Assembly (NCBI GenBank): GCA_021795235.1
Contig: JAJYPP010000011.1
Location: 1-64,000 of the forward strand
Direction: 5' to 3'
Origin: a bacterium
GTDB lineage: Bacteria > Chloroflexota > Dormibacteria > Aeolococcales > Bog-877
Length of the DNA: 64,000 nt
Position numbers and translations under genes: made by a program. Below the pieces are notes generated by a model. That model saw nothing but the letters and a program-made list of their open reading frames with translations, was not told the DNA's origin and made no database searches. Positions 47,333 to 56,273 of the stretch are shown here, piece by piece. Position 1 is the first letter of the stretch, and every line of letters starts with the position of its first letter.

Positions 47333-48736
47333 GTGATACCTCGCCCCGCTGGTGAAGCGGCGTCTTCGAGAAGCGTGACCACAGCGAAGCCGGCGAGGGC
47401 GAAATCGGGCATCTTGCCCAGGGACATCAAGTTGAACTCATTCCAGGACTTGGGTGTGCGTCCGCGCACCCTGGAGAACCTAGCGCGCCAGCGACTCGTG
47501 ACTCCGACCCCGGTGCAGCAGGAGGCGGTCCCCCTGCTCATATCGGGCCAAGATTGCGTGATCCAGTCGCCCACGGGGTCGGGCAAGACCCTGGCCTTCC
47601 TCATCCCGCTGTCGGAGATGCTCGACGGCCACCAGCAGAGTCCGCCCCGTGCCCTGATCATCACGCCCACCCGGGAGCTGGCCACCCAGATCGGGGGCGT
47701 CCTCAACCGGCTCGATCCCCGCCTGCGGGTGTCCTTGGTCTTCGGAGGCGTGGGCTACCAGGGACAGATCAACCAGCTCCGCACCGCCGACGTCATCATC
47801 GGCTGCCCGGGACGGCTGGTGGACATGGCCCAGCGGGGCGCGGCGCGCTTGGGCGCGGTCCAGTACCTGGTCCTGGACGAGGCCGACGAGATGCTCGACG
47901 CCGGTTTCGCCAAGGACGTGGAGAACCTGACCGAGCGCACCACCAAGAGGATCACACCGCTGCCCCGGCAGACGGTCCTGGCCTCGGCGACCATGCCGGA
48001 CTGGGTGGCCCAGATGGCCAAGAAGCACCTCAACAACCCCGGCCGGGTCACGGTTGCCCCGCCCGAGGAGGCGGACCTCGAACAGGGCCTGATCTCGATG
48101 CCCAAGGCGCAGAAGGTGGCATATCTCAGCCAGCTGCTGCAACAGTCGGCCTCCACCATCGTCTTCCACCGCACCAAGCACGGCGCCCGCAAGCTGGCTC
48201 ACGACCTCACCGTGCTCGGACATGCCACTGCCGAGCTCCAGGGCAACCTGTCGCAAGCGGCTCGTGATCGTGCCATCTCAGCCTTCCGCAAGCGCGAGGC
48301 CAAGGTGCTGGTGGCCACCAATGTCGCCGCCCGAGGCATCGACATCAAGGACGTCACTCTGGTGGTGAACTTCGAGCTTCCCGACACCGCTCTGTGGCTG
48401 ACCCACCGGGTGGGACGCACCGCTCGCAACGGCGCCAAGGGCAGGGCGCTCACCTTCCTGTCCGAGGATGACGGCGAGAAGTGGCGCAAGCTACGGCGAG
48501 ACGGAGCACCGGAGTTGCAATTCGTGGACGCCGGTCGGCTCCTTTCCACCGGCTCCATGCACTTCGTGGCCGGGGCACCAATCTCATCCGCAGCGGCCAG
48601 GAGCGGAGGCCGCGACCAGGGCCCGGGTCGGGGCCCGAGCCGCCGTCCAGGTCAACGGCCGGGAGGCGGATGGCGCGGCTCTCGCCAGGGCCAACCCTCG
48701 GGCGGGCGGTACTCGAGCTCGCGACCCGGGATCTGA
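47333..48736 (+). CDS. DEAD-box RNA helicase
   Basis: ATP-dependent RNA helicase of about 467 residues. Motifs in order: Q-motif F-Q-D-L-G ... T-P-V-Q (residues ~38-62), S-P-T-G-S-G-K-T (Walker A), P-T-R-E-L-A, D-E-A-D, S-A-T, and H-R-V-G-R-T-A-R-N-G (motif VI). A Gly/Arg/Ser/Pro-rich tail (last ~45 residues) follows, likely an RNA-binding extension. Start uncertain: TTG 47330, GTG 47333 and GTG 47378 are all possible, the last placed closer to the conserved domain. Role in ribosome assembly or RNA decay is typical of the family. Confidence 0.92.
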   Translation: MIPRPAGEAASSRSVTTAKPARAKSGILPRDIKLNSFQDLGVRPRTLENLARQRLVTPTPVQQEAVPLLISGQDCVIQSPTGSGKTLAFLIPLSEMLDGHQQSPPRALIITPTRELATQIGGVLNRLDPRLRVSLVFGGVGYQGQINQLRTADVIIGCPGRLVDMAQRGAARLGAVQYLVLDEADEMLDAGFAKDVENLTERTTKRITPLPRQTVLASATMPDWVAQMAKKHLNNPGRVTVAPPEEADLEQGLISMPKAQKVAYLSQLLQQSASTIVFHRTKHGARKLAHDLTVLGHATAELQGNLSQAARDRAISAFRKREAKVLVATNVAARGIDIKDVTLVVNFELPDTALWLTHRVGRTARNGAKGRALTFLSEDDGEKWRKLRRDGAPELQFVDAGRLLSTGSMHFVAGAPISSAAARSGGRDQGPGRGPSRRPGQRPGGGWRGSRQGQPSGGRYSSSRPGI

Positions 48737-48783
48737 GTACGCCAGCGCCGATCCCCTGGACCGTCGTGGCGCGAATGCCCTGG

Positions 48784-50007
48784 TCAGTCCAGGAGGGAGA
48801 GCAGCTCCGCCGCATCCATCGCCAGGCATAGCCGGCTGGCCCCTCTGGGGGTCGTCGGGTCGCACCCCGTCAACTCGCGGATCCGATTGAGGCGGTTGAG
48901 GACCGTGTTGCGGTGGCAGGGCACCTGCCGAGCGGTGTCAGCCGGCGATCCGCTCCCATCCAGGAAGATGCGCAAGGTGCGCACCATCGTTCTCCGCTCC
49001 TGCGCGGGCAGGGCCAGCACCGAGCCCATCACCATCACCGCCAGGCGCCGCGCGAGCTCGGGAGAGCTCACCAGCAGGGCCGACCCGAGACGGTCGTCGA
49101 GCGCCGCCACGGCGTGGCGGTGGGCGGGGATGGAGCGCAGCGCGAGTTCCGCCTGGCGATATGCCGCCGCCGCCTCGGACAGGTTGGCGAACAGCGGGCT
49201 CAACCCGGCTCGCAGGGGAACCATCCGCCCCAGACGGGCCTTCACCACCTCGGCCCCGCTTACGGGCGGCGCCACCAGACCGCACTTGCGTCCTTCCTGG
49301 GAAACCCACTCTGACCGCGCCCCGGCCTGCGCCAGAACCTCCCGGAGCGCCCGCTCCTCTGGTTCTGGCTCGATCACGGCCACCTGGTAGGGACCCTCCT
49401 CAGGCAGGCCCAGGCTCTCAGCCGCGAAGATGAGGTCAGGCTCCACCAGGATGCCGGAGAGGAGGCCGCGCAACAACGCCTGACGGCGAGTCCGATCACG
49501 CCCCACCCGCCCGGCTTCCGAGTGGCGGTAGGCCGTGCCGACCGCCGCCGACAGCTCGTCGGTGACCTGCCAGACCACGACCGCCGCCTCCATCAGGTCG
49601 TCGGTCGGCCGGTCCAGACGGCCGCGGGCCTCCGCCAGGAGCTCCTCCCAGATCACGCTGCCGCCGAGCCGGTAGGCGCGCAGGACGCTCTCCAGCGGCA
49701 CTCCCAGCTCCGCTCGGCTGCGACCGGTCGCCCAGGCCTGGTCCTTGGAGGGCTGGCGTCCCAGTGGCAGGCTGGCCAGCACCCCCAGGTACTCCTCCAA
49801 GCTGTCCCGGACTGAGCGGCGAAGCGCGTCGGCCGTCAGGAATCGCTCGGTGCGGTAACCATCGTCGCGCTGACAGATCACCTCGACGGTGCGGTCGGCT
49901 ATCCCATCCAATCGCTGCAGAAGGCTCTGGGCCAGTTTGGCCAGCACCGCCAGACTGGCCGGCGACGGCTCCCGCAGGGGTCCGCTGCTCGATGCCCCTG
50001 ACCGCAC
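48784..50007 (-). CDS. PucR/CdaR-family transcriptional regulator
   Basis: A 407-residue regulator. The C-terminal PucR-type helix-turn-helix (about 345-400) is clear: G-S-P-A-D-T-A-R-Q-V-P-C-H-R-N-T-V-L-N-R-L-N-R-I. A GGDEF-like central domain (about 215-310) contains G-L-S-P-L-F-A-N-L-S-E-A-A-A-A-Y-R-Q-A-E. The N-terminus is helical (RsbR/DUF-type sensor) with no membrane segment. It is the first gene upstream of and codirectional with the acyl-CoA cluster's 3' end, so control of that cluster is plausible but not shown. Confidence 0.87.
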   Translation of the reverse strand: MRSGASSSGPLREPSPASLAVLAKLAQSLLQRLDGIADRTVEVICQRDDGYRTERFLTADALRRSVRDSLEEYLGVLASLPLGRQPSKDQAWATGRSRAELGVPLESVLRAYRLGGSVIWEELLAEARGRLDRPTDDLMEAAVVVWQVTDELSAAVGTAYRHSEAGRVGRDRTRRQALLRGLLSGILVEPDLIFAAESLGLPEEGPYQVAVIEPEPEERALREVLAQAGARSEWVSQEGRKCGLVAPPVSGAEVVKARLGRMVPLRAGLSPLFANLSEAAAAYRQAELALRSIPAHRHAVAALDDRLGSALLVSSPELARRLAVMVMGSVLALPAQERRTMVRTLRIFLDGSGSPADTARQVPCHRNTVLNRLNRIRELTGCDPTTPRGASRLCLAMDAAELLSLLD

Positions 50008-50137
50008 TCACCACCTCCATCACCGGTAGCCCTGATGGGCGATCGCACATCGAGCATGGGCTGGCACGGGGGCAAGCCCTGGAGGCTAATCTTACGGTCG
50101 GGGCTCCACCCCGTACCGTGCTCGGTGTGCTCCTGCC

Positions 50138-51760
50138 CTACCGGTCGGTTGGAGCCACGGTGCCGTAGCGGGCGCGGATGACCTTCTTGTCGAACTTGCC
50201 AACCCCGGTCTTGGGGACCGCGTCCATGATCTCCAGGCGGTCGGGCAGCTGCCACTTCTCCCAACCCCTGGCCGTGAGGTGCTCCCGGACCAGCTCCAGG
50301 GTGACCTCGACCCCGGGCCGGGGAACCACCGCAGCCAGTGGCCGCTCCTGCCACTTCTCATCGGGGATGGCCACGACCGCCGCCTCCAGGACCCCCGGCA
50401 TCGCCATGATGTCCCCCTCCATGTCCACCGAGGAGATCCACTCCCCGCCAGACTTGATGAGGTCCTTGGTCCGGTCGACGATCACGAAGTAGCCCTCGGA
50501 GGTCATGGTGGCGACGTCCCCGGTGCGGAACCAACCGTCGTCGGTGAAGCGCTCGGGGCTTGCCCCGCCGCGGTAGCGGTCGATCACCCACGGGCCCCGG
50601 ACCAAGAGCTCGCCGATGGCCGCGCCGTCGCGCGCAACCTCCTCCCCCTGGTCGTCCACGACCTTGACATCGGCTCCCGGCAGCGGCAGCCCCGCCTTGA
50701 TCCTCACCTGCTGCCGGATCCGGTCTGGGTCCCAACCGAGCATCTTGTGCTTGGGCCAAGCCATGCTCATGACCGGAGAGGTCTCGGTCATCCCCCAACC
50801 CTGGACCAGGGTGATCCCGAACTCCCTCTCGTAGCGCTCGATCAGCGCCATCGGCGGCTGGCTGCCGCCCGCCATCAGGAAGCGCAGGTGCGGCAGCCGC
50901 ACCTGACTCCTGCTCAGCTCCTCGGCGACCCCGGCCCAGATGGTGGGGACCCCGGTGGCCAGGGTGACCTGCTCCTCCTCCAGCAGACGCACGATGGTGG
51001 GAGGGTCCATGTTGGGACCGGTGAAGACCTGCTTCGCCCCGACCATGGTGGCGGCGAACGGGGAACCCCAGGCGTTGACGTGGAACATGGGCACGATCGC
51101 CAACGTGCAGTCCTGCGGCCCCATGCCGGTGGCGGCCCCCGAGGTCGTGGTCAGCGCGTGCAGGTAGGTTGAGCGGTGCGTGTACTCGGCCCCCTTGGGC
51201 CTGCCGGTCGTGCCCGAGGTGTAGCAGATGCCGAATGTGGTGTCCTCGGGGATGTTGCGGCGGGGGTAGGTGGGCGGCTGGGAGGCCAGCAGCTGCTCGT
51301 AGCTCAGCACGTTGGGAAGCTCGGTCGGGGGGACGTCCTGCGAGAAGACCACGATGTGCCTGACCCCGGAGAGCGCCCCCCGGACTCGCTCCAGCACCGG
51401 CAGCAGGTTCTCCTCGACGAAGATGACCACGTCATCGGCATCCTGGATGATGAACTCAAGATCCGGGGTGGGAAGCCGGGGATTCAGGGTGTGCAGGACC
51501 CGTCCGGTGCAGGGGATGCCGAAGTAGCACTCCAGGTGGCGGTACCCGTTCCAGGCCAGGGTGGCCACCGGGGCGCCCTGGTCCAGGCCGAGCGAGTCGA
51601 GGGCGTGCATCAACTGCTGGGTGCGCCGACTGAAATCCGAGTAGGTGTACCGGTGCCGATCCTGAGGCCCCACCTGGGTCACCACCTCGGTGTCGGGGAA
51701 GTAACGCTCGGCGTGGTCGAACATCATCCAACTGTTGAGGGGTGCTTGCATCATGCCCAC
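50138..51760 (-). CDS. Acyl-CoA synthetase (AMP-forming)
   Basis: Activates a fatty or other carboxylic acid to its CoA thioester. 540 residues from GTG 51760, which lies nine bases after AGGAGG; ATG 51754 is an alternative. ANL-family motifs are Y-T-S-G-T-T-G-R-P-K-G (A3), G-W-G-M-T-E-T-S-P (A5), W-F-R-T-G-D-V-A (A7) and D-R-T-K-D-L-I-K-S-G-G-E-W-I-S (A8). The catalytic Lys is in P-K-T-G-V-G-K. The opening P-L-N-S-W-M-M-F-D-H-A-E-R-Y-F is typical of medium/long-chain AlkK/FadD-like ligases. Last gene of the cluster. Confidence 0.93.
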   Translation of the reverse strand: MGMMQAPLNSWMMFDHAERYFPDTEVVTQVGPQDRHRYTYSDFSRRTQQLMHALDSLGLDQGAPVATLAWNGYRHLECYFGIPCTGRVLHTLNPRLPTPDLEFIIQDADDVVIFVEENLLPVLERVRGALSGVRHIVVFSQDVPPTELPNVLSYEQLLASQPPTYPRRNIPEDTTFGICYTSGTTGRPKGAEYTHRSTYLHALTTTSGAATGMGPQDCTLAIVPMFHVNAWGSPFAATMVGAKQVFTGPNMDPPTIVRLLEEEQVTLATGVPTIWAGVAEELSRSQVRLPHLRFLMAGGSQPPMALIERYEREFGITLVQGWGMTETSPVMSMAWPKHKMLGWDPDRIRQQVRIKAGLPLPGADVKVVDDQGEEVARDGAAIGELLVRGPWVIDRYRGGASPERFTDDGWFRTGDVATMTSEGYFVIVDRTKDLIKSGGEWISSVDMEGDIMAMPGVLEAAVVAIPDEKWQERPLAAVVPRPGVEVTLELVREHLTARGWEKWQLPDRLEIMDAVPKTGVGKFDKKVIRARYGTVAPTDR

Positions 51761-51765
51761 GGCCG

Positions 51766-52806
51766 CTATCCTCCTGGCTGGCCATCCGGGGCAGGTCCTG
51801 CTGCCCCGGGCCCCGATTGTGACGAGAGCATAAGCCTGCGCGCGACCTCGGCGCGGTGGTGGTCCGGCGCTCCCCCGAAATGCTGGATCCAAAGAGCCCG
51901 CTTGTAGTAGCGGTGCAGAGCGCTCTCCCAGGTGAAGCCCATTCCGCCGTGGATCTGGATCACCCGTTCGCAGGTCCTGACCGCGGCCTCGGTGGCGGCG
52001 GAGTAGGCGGCCGGAGCCGCCAGGTCCAGGTCGTCCACGTCCCCGGCCAGGCACCACGCTGACCAGTAGGCCAGCGAACGGGCCAATTCGATCTCCACGT
52101 AGCTGTCCACCAACGGATGGGAGACCGCCTGATACGAGCCGATTTTTCTTTGGAACTGCTCCCTGGTGACGGCATGCTCGACCCCCCACTCCAGGACCTG
52201 TTGGGCCAGCCCCACCGCCTCCAACGCCAGCGCGCTCAGCCGCCGGCGGCTGAGGTCGCGGACCAGCCTGTCAGCGGACTCCCCAGTCGCCAGCAGCTCC
52301 CGGTCGCCGCCGCCGGGCAGGCGTCCCATCCTCCTGGTGGGGTCGATGGAGGGCAGCGCCTGCCCGGCGGCCGGCGCCAGGAACACCTCCCCGCGATCGA
52401 CCACCACCACCTGGTCCACCAGCGTCAGGTCCGGCACCAGCGCCGAGCCGGAGTTCGCGCACACCGACCAGCGGCTGCGGCCGGAGGCGAGCTCCGCCAG
52501 ACGCTCGCGGGGGATGGCTGGCCGAGCCAGCCCCACCGTGGACAGGAAGGGCCCGCAGTAGAGCCGACGACCGAACTCCTCGATCAGGATCGCCTCCTCC
52601 AGGAAGCTGAGCCCCGCCCCGCCCAGACTCTCCTCCACCGAGACCCCGAGCCAACCCAGATCCGCGATCTCCTGCCATGAGGAGGGGTCCCAGCCCTGGT
52701 CGGAGTCCGCCAACCGTCCCAAGTCGGTGCTGGGAAAGCGACGCTCAAGAAAGGTCCGGGCCTGCTGACGCAGCTCGTCCTGCTCCTCGCTGAAGGTGAA
52801 ATCCAT
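51766..52806 (-). CDS. Acyl-CoA dehydrogenase, short partner subunit
   Basis: A 346-residue acyl-CoA dehydrogenase-fold protein. N-terminal helices (F-S-E-E-Q-D-E-L-R) and the C-terminal R-V-I-Q-I-H-G-G-M-G-F-T-W-E block are recognisable. The middle beta domain is reduced, and I cannot find the Q-x-x-T/S FAD-contact block or an obvious catalytic base. It overlaps the following larger paralogue (TGATG at 52804-52808). Adjacent long/short pairs like this form alpha2beta2 dehydrogenases in actinobacterial sterol and related catabolism (FadE/ChsE pairs), which is the likeliest reading. Confidence 0.85.
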   Translation of the reverse strand: MDFTFSEEQDELRQQARTFLERRFPSTDLGRLADSDQGWDPSSWQEIADLGWLGVSVEESLGGAGLSFLEEAILIEEFGRRLYCGPFLSTVGLARPAIPRERLAELASGRSRWSVCANSGSALVPDLTLVDQVVVVDRGEVFLAPAAGQALPSIDPTRRMGRLPGGGDRELLATGESADRLVRDLSRRRLSALALEAVGLAQQVLEWGVEHAVTREQFQRKIGSYQAVSHPLVDSYVEIELARSLAYWSAWCLAGDVDDLDLAAPAAYSAATEAAVRTCERVIQIHGGMGFTWESALHRYYKRALWIQHFGGAPDHHRAEVARRLMLSSQSGPGAAGPAPDGQPGG

Positions 52807-53945
52807 CAGCGGGACCTGGGCAGCTGCAGCACGCGCTCGGCCACGATGTTGCGCAGAATCTCCGAGGCGCCCGCCTCGATGGTGTTGCCCCGACTGCGCA
52901 GCTGCTGATAGTGCCAGAACCCGTCGTCGAGGACCGCCTCCTCCCCCAGCAGATGCCGGGCCAGCTTGCCCACGCGCTGACTGGACTCAGACCAGGCGAG
53001 CTTGATCACCGAGCCCTCGGGGCCGGGCATCCCGCTGCGATCCAGCTGGCCCAACGATCGGTGGGCCGTCAGCTTGAGCGCCTGGAGCTGAATCCACTCG
53101 TGGGCGATCTGCGAAAGCCAGGGCTCGGCGGATTGGGGATTGGAGACCGCCAAGGTCAAGAGCCGACGGATGCCACTGTCGAGAAGGCCGGTCAGGGCGA
53201 AGCCCAAGGTCGCCCGCTCGTGCAGCAGGGTGGTCATCGCGACCTCCCAGCCACCGCCAATCTCGCCGAGCACGTTGGCGACCGGGACTTCGACATCGGT
53301 GAAGAAGATCTCGTTGAAGTCGGCGTCGCCAGTCATCTGCCGCAGCGGCCGCACCTCCACGCCTCGGGAGTGCATGTCAACCAGGAGATAGGTGAGGCCC
53401 CGGTAGCGGGGAGCCTCGGGATCGCTCAAGGTCAAGAGGATGCACCAATCGGCGATGTGGGCATAGGAAGACCACACCTTCTGCCCGTTGACCAAGAAGA
53501 TGTCCCCGCGCCGCTCGGCCCGGGTCCGGACCGAAGCCAGGTCAGAGCCCGCCGACGGCTCGGAGAAACCCTGGCACCAGATCTCCTCCGCCTTCAGGAT
53601 CCGCTGCAGGTGAGCGCTCTTCTGCTCCTGGGTGCCATGGCTCATGATGGTGGGCCCAGCCATCCCCAGGCCGATGGTGCCCACGTGGTGAGGGGCGTCA
53701 GCGCGGGCCAGCTCCTCGAGCACGATCCCCTCCTGGGCGTGGCGGCCTCCACCTCCCCCGTACTCCCTCGGCCAGGTTAGGCCCACGTAGCCCGCATCCG
53801 ACAGGGCCCGGCTCCACTCGCGGAGGAGCGGCAGGCGAGCTGTGCTGGCGCCCAAGCCGACCAGCTCCTGGGGCAGGTGCTGGGCGATCCAGGCGCGGAG
53901 CTCGGCGCGAAACCCCGCCTCCTCAGGCGTGTCCGTCAATTCCAC
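52806..53945 (-). CDS. Acyl-CoA dehydrogenase, catalytic subunit
   Basis: A 379-residue flavoprotein. It has W-C-Q-G-F-S-E-P-S-A-G-S-D-L-A-S and N-G-Q-K-V-W-S-S-Y-A (FAD and substrate blocks), and ends with G-A-S-E-I-L-R-N-I-V-A-E-R-V-L. The pattern is that of FadE26/ChsE4-like enzymes. Probably oxidises a CoA ester made by the ligase in the same operon, in complex with the shorter downstream subunit. Substrate not predictable. Confidence 0.92.
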   Translation of the reverse strand: MELTDTPEEAGFRAELRAWIAQHLPQELVGLGASTARLPLLREWSRALSDAGYVGLTWPREYGGGGGRHAQEGIVLEELARADAPHHVGTIGLGMAGPTIMSHGTQEQKSAHLQRILKAEEIWCQGFSEPSAGSDLASVRTRAERRGDIFLVNGQKVWSSYAHIADWCILLTLSDPEAPRYRGLTYLLVDMHSRGVEVRPLRQMTGDADFNEIFFTDVEVPVANVLGEIGGGWEVAMTTLLHERATLGFALTGLLDSGIRRLLTLAVSNPQSAEPWLSQIAHEWIQLQALKLTAHRSLGQLDRSGMPGPEGSVIKLAWSESSQRVGKLARHLLGEEAVLDDGFWHYQQLRSRGNTIEAGASEILRNIVAERVLQLPRSR

Positions 53946-54086
53946 AGTTCATCTCCTGGTCACTGCCGGTCGGACGGCGGCTGGCCGTGTCCCGGATTAT
54001 TGGCCTCGGCCGCTGGCAGCGCAATGTCCTAGGCCACAGAATGACTGGTCGCGCACTGTGCCATCGCCCACCTGGGCACTCCGATT

Positions 54087-54866
54087 TCACAAGCCCGGGC
54101 CGATGCTGTACCCGGCATCGATGGGGATCACCGCCCCGTTGATGTAGGAGGCGGCGTCCGACACCAGGAAGAGGATCACCCCGGCGACCTCCTCCGCCTC
54201 GGCGAACCGTCCCAGAGGATTGTGGCGCTGGGTCGCCTCCTGCACCGCTGGGCTCTCCACCAGGGGACGGGCGAAGTCGGTGCGAACCACCCCCGGGGCC
54301 ACCGCGTTGACCAGGATCCCGTCTGGTCCGAGTTCGACCGCCAGCTGCCTGGTCATCATGTTGAGCGCGGCCTTGGTCAGGTTGTAGACCCCAAGCCCGG
54401 GAGCCGGCGAGGCTCCCCCCACGCTGGAGACGTTCACCACCCGGCCCCCGTGGTCTCGCATCCACGCCTGATGGGCCTCCCTGGTGAGCAGCAGGGGACC
54501 CTGGAGGTTGACCGCGAAGGTCTTCTCCCAAGCCCAGGGCTCGACAGCCAGCAGCGGCCCGAAGTGGGGGCTGGCCGCGGCGTTGTTGATCAGGATGTCG
54601 AGTCGGGAGTACGCGCGCATCACCTCGGACACCAGCCGGCGGCAATCCTCGGGGCTGCCGGCGTTGGCGGGAACCGCGATCAGGTCGCCCCCGGGGTCCC
54701 GCGCCAGCTGCTGAGCCGCCTGCTCCAACTCCACCGGCTTGCGAGCCGAGATGGCAACCCGACATCCGCCCGCCAGGAGGGCGCGCGCGGTCGCGAACCC
54801 GATCCCCCTGGTGCCACCGGTCACCAGGGCGGCCTTGCCGGCCAGCGCTGAAGGCGACCCGTTCAC
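54087..54866 (-). CDS. Short-chain dehydrogenase/reductase
   Basis: Classical SDR of 259 residues: cofactor motif T-G-G-T-R-G-I-G (residues 16-23), N-N-A-A, catalytic Ser in V-S-S-V-G, Y-x-x-x-K in Y-N-L-T-K. A-R-K after strand 2 suggests NADP(H). C-terminal I-D-A-G-Y-S-I is typical. It lies in the acyl-CoA cluster, 10 bp after the other SDR, and may act on a hydroxyacyl or ketoacyl intermediate. Confidence 0.9.
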   Translation of the reverse strand: MNGSPSALAGKAALVTGGTRGIGFATARALLAGGCRVAISARKPVELEQAAQQLARDPGGDLIAVPANAGSPEDCRRLVSEVMRAYSRLDILINNAAASPHFGPLLAVEPWAWEKTFAVNLQGPLLLTREAHQAWMRDHGGRVVNVSSVGGASPAPGLGVYNLTKAALNMMTRQLAVELGPDGILVNAVAPGVVRTDFARPLVESPAVQEATQRHNPLGRFAEAEEVAGVILFLVSDAASYINGAVIPIDAGYSIGPGL

Positions 54867-54876
54867 GACCGACGGG

Positions 54877-55644
54877 TCAAGGGGCCCCTCGCACGTAGAG
54901 AGTCTGCCCGGTCACGTAGCTGGCGTCGTCACTGGCGAAGAACGCGATCGCTCCCGCCACGTCCTCGGGCTCGCCGACCCGGGCGATGGGGTTGGTGGCG
55001 GCGAAGCCATCACGCATCTGCTCGAAGGTGATCCCCATGCGCTCAGCGGTGGCCTCGGTCATGCGAGTGGCGATGAAGCCCGGGGCCACCACGTTGACGG
55101 TTATCTCGTAGCGCCCAAGCTCGAGCGCCAGGGTCCGAGCCAGCCCCTGGATTCCCATCTTGGCGGCGGAGTAGTTGGCCTGGCCGCGATTGCCCAGGGC
55201 CGAGGTGGAGGATATGAGGACGATCCTCCCTGAGCGCTGCTTGACCATGACCGCCTGGGCAGCCTGAGCGCAAAGGAAACTGCCCTTGAGATGGGTGTCT
55301 ATGACCAGATCCCAGTCTTCCTCGCTCATCTTGTGGGCCAGGTTGTCGCGGATGAGGCCGGCGCAGGTGACCAAGATGTCCAGACGCGAGAACTCGGACA
55401 CGGTCCGGGCAACCATCGCCTCGACCTGATCCTTGCGGCTCACGTCACAACCGACCCCGATCGCGCGCCCGCCATCCTGGCGGATTCCGGCGGCGGCCGC
55501 ATCCGCCACCTCCTGGTCGATGTCGGCGATGGCGACGGCGGCTCCCTCCTGGGCCAGGCGACGGGCCGTGGCGGCTCCGATACCCCTGCCCCCGCCGGTC
55601 ACCAGGGCGACCTTCTCCTGCAGCCTCAAATTGCCACCTCCCAT
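54877..55644 (-). CDS. FabG-like 3-oxoacyl reductase (SDR)
   Basis: SDR of 255 residues: T-G-G-G-R-G-I-G at 16-23, C-A-G (in place of N-A-G), catalytic Ser in I-S-S-T-S-A and Y-S-A-A-K. A-D-I-D after strand 2 suggests NAD(H), fitting an oxidative role as 3-hydroxyacyl-CoA dehydrogenase. The start overlaps the end of the hydratase gene (TGATG), linking hydration and oxidation steps. Confidence 0.9.
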   Translation of the reverse strand: MGGGNLRLQEKVALVTGGGRGIGAATARRLAQEGAAVAIADIDQEVADAAAAGIRQDGGRAIGVGCDVSRKDQVEAMVARTVSEFSRLDILVTCAGLIRDNLAHKMSEEDWDLVIDTHLKGSFLCAQAAQAVMVKQRSGRIVLISSTSALGNRGQANYSAAKMGIQGLARTLALELGRYEITVNVVAPGFIATRMTEATAERMGITFEQMRDGFAATNPIARVGEPEDVAGAIAFFASDDASYVTGQTLYVRGAP

Positions 55645-56108
55645 CAGGTTGAAGCGGGTGAACGATACAGCCGAGTGATGGTCTCCGCCACGCAGGCGGG
55701 TTTCTCCTCTCCCTCGATCTCAACTTTCACATCCAGCACCAGCTGGATCCCACCGGGCACCTCCTGGACCTCCTTGAGGGTCGCGGCGGCGCGCACTCGG
55801 GAGCCCACCGCCACCGGCGCGGTGAAGCGCACGCGGTTCAGGCCGTAGTTGACCGCCAGCGCCACGCCGTCACGTGGGATAAGGTCGGCCAGCATCACCG
55901 GCAGCATCGAGAGAGTGAGGTAGCCGTGGGCGATGGCGTGGCCGAAGGGCCCCTGCCCAGCCCGCTCCGGGTCCACATGGATCCACTGGTGGTCGCCGGT
56001 CGCGTCCGCGAACAGGTTCACCTGCTCTTGAGTGATCTGGTGCCAGGAACTGACCCCGAGCTGCTCCCCCAGCCGCCCAGGCAGTTCCTCGAGCTGGTCA
56101 GCGCCCAT
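55644..56108 (-). CDS. MaoC-family enoyl-CoA hydratase
   Basis: Hot-dog-fold hydratase of 154 residues from ATG 56108; the frame extends upstream by 45 non-conserved codons. The (R)-hydratase signature F-A-D-A-T-G-D-H-Q-W-I-H-V-D-P-E-R-A contains the catalytic Asp and His, followed by G-H-A-I-A-H-G-Y-L-T-L-S. Hydrates an enoyl-CoA for the coupled SDR. Confidence 0.92.
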   Translation of the reverse strand: MGADQLEELPGRLGEQLGVSSWHQITQEQVNLFADATGDHQWIHVDPERAGQGPFGHAIAHGYLTLSMLPVMLADLIPRDGVALAVNYGLNRVRFTAPVAVGSRVRAAATLKEVQEVPGGIQLVLDVKVEIEGEEKPACVAETITRLYRSPAST

Positions 56109-56273
56109 GGCCAGCCGGTCCTCGGCCCACGGTCGCGTCCGGATCAAGCACTGCCACCACCGCTCTATCTTCCGGCGCTTCCCACCAATGCCGCAATGGG
56201 CCATCTGCCAACACCTGGAGGCCAGCCCTGGGCGGGCGACCAAGGCGGCTGGTGAGGCGGCAGGTGAACCGGC

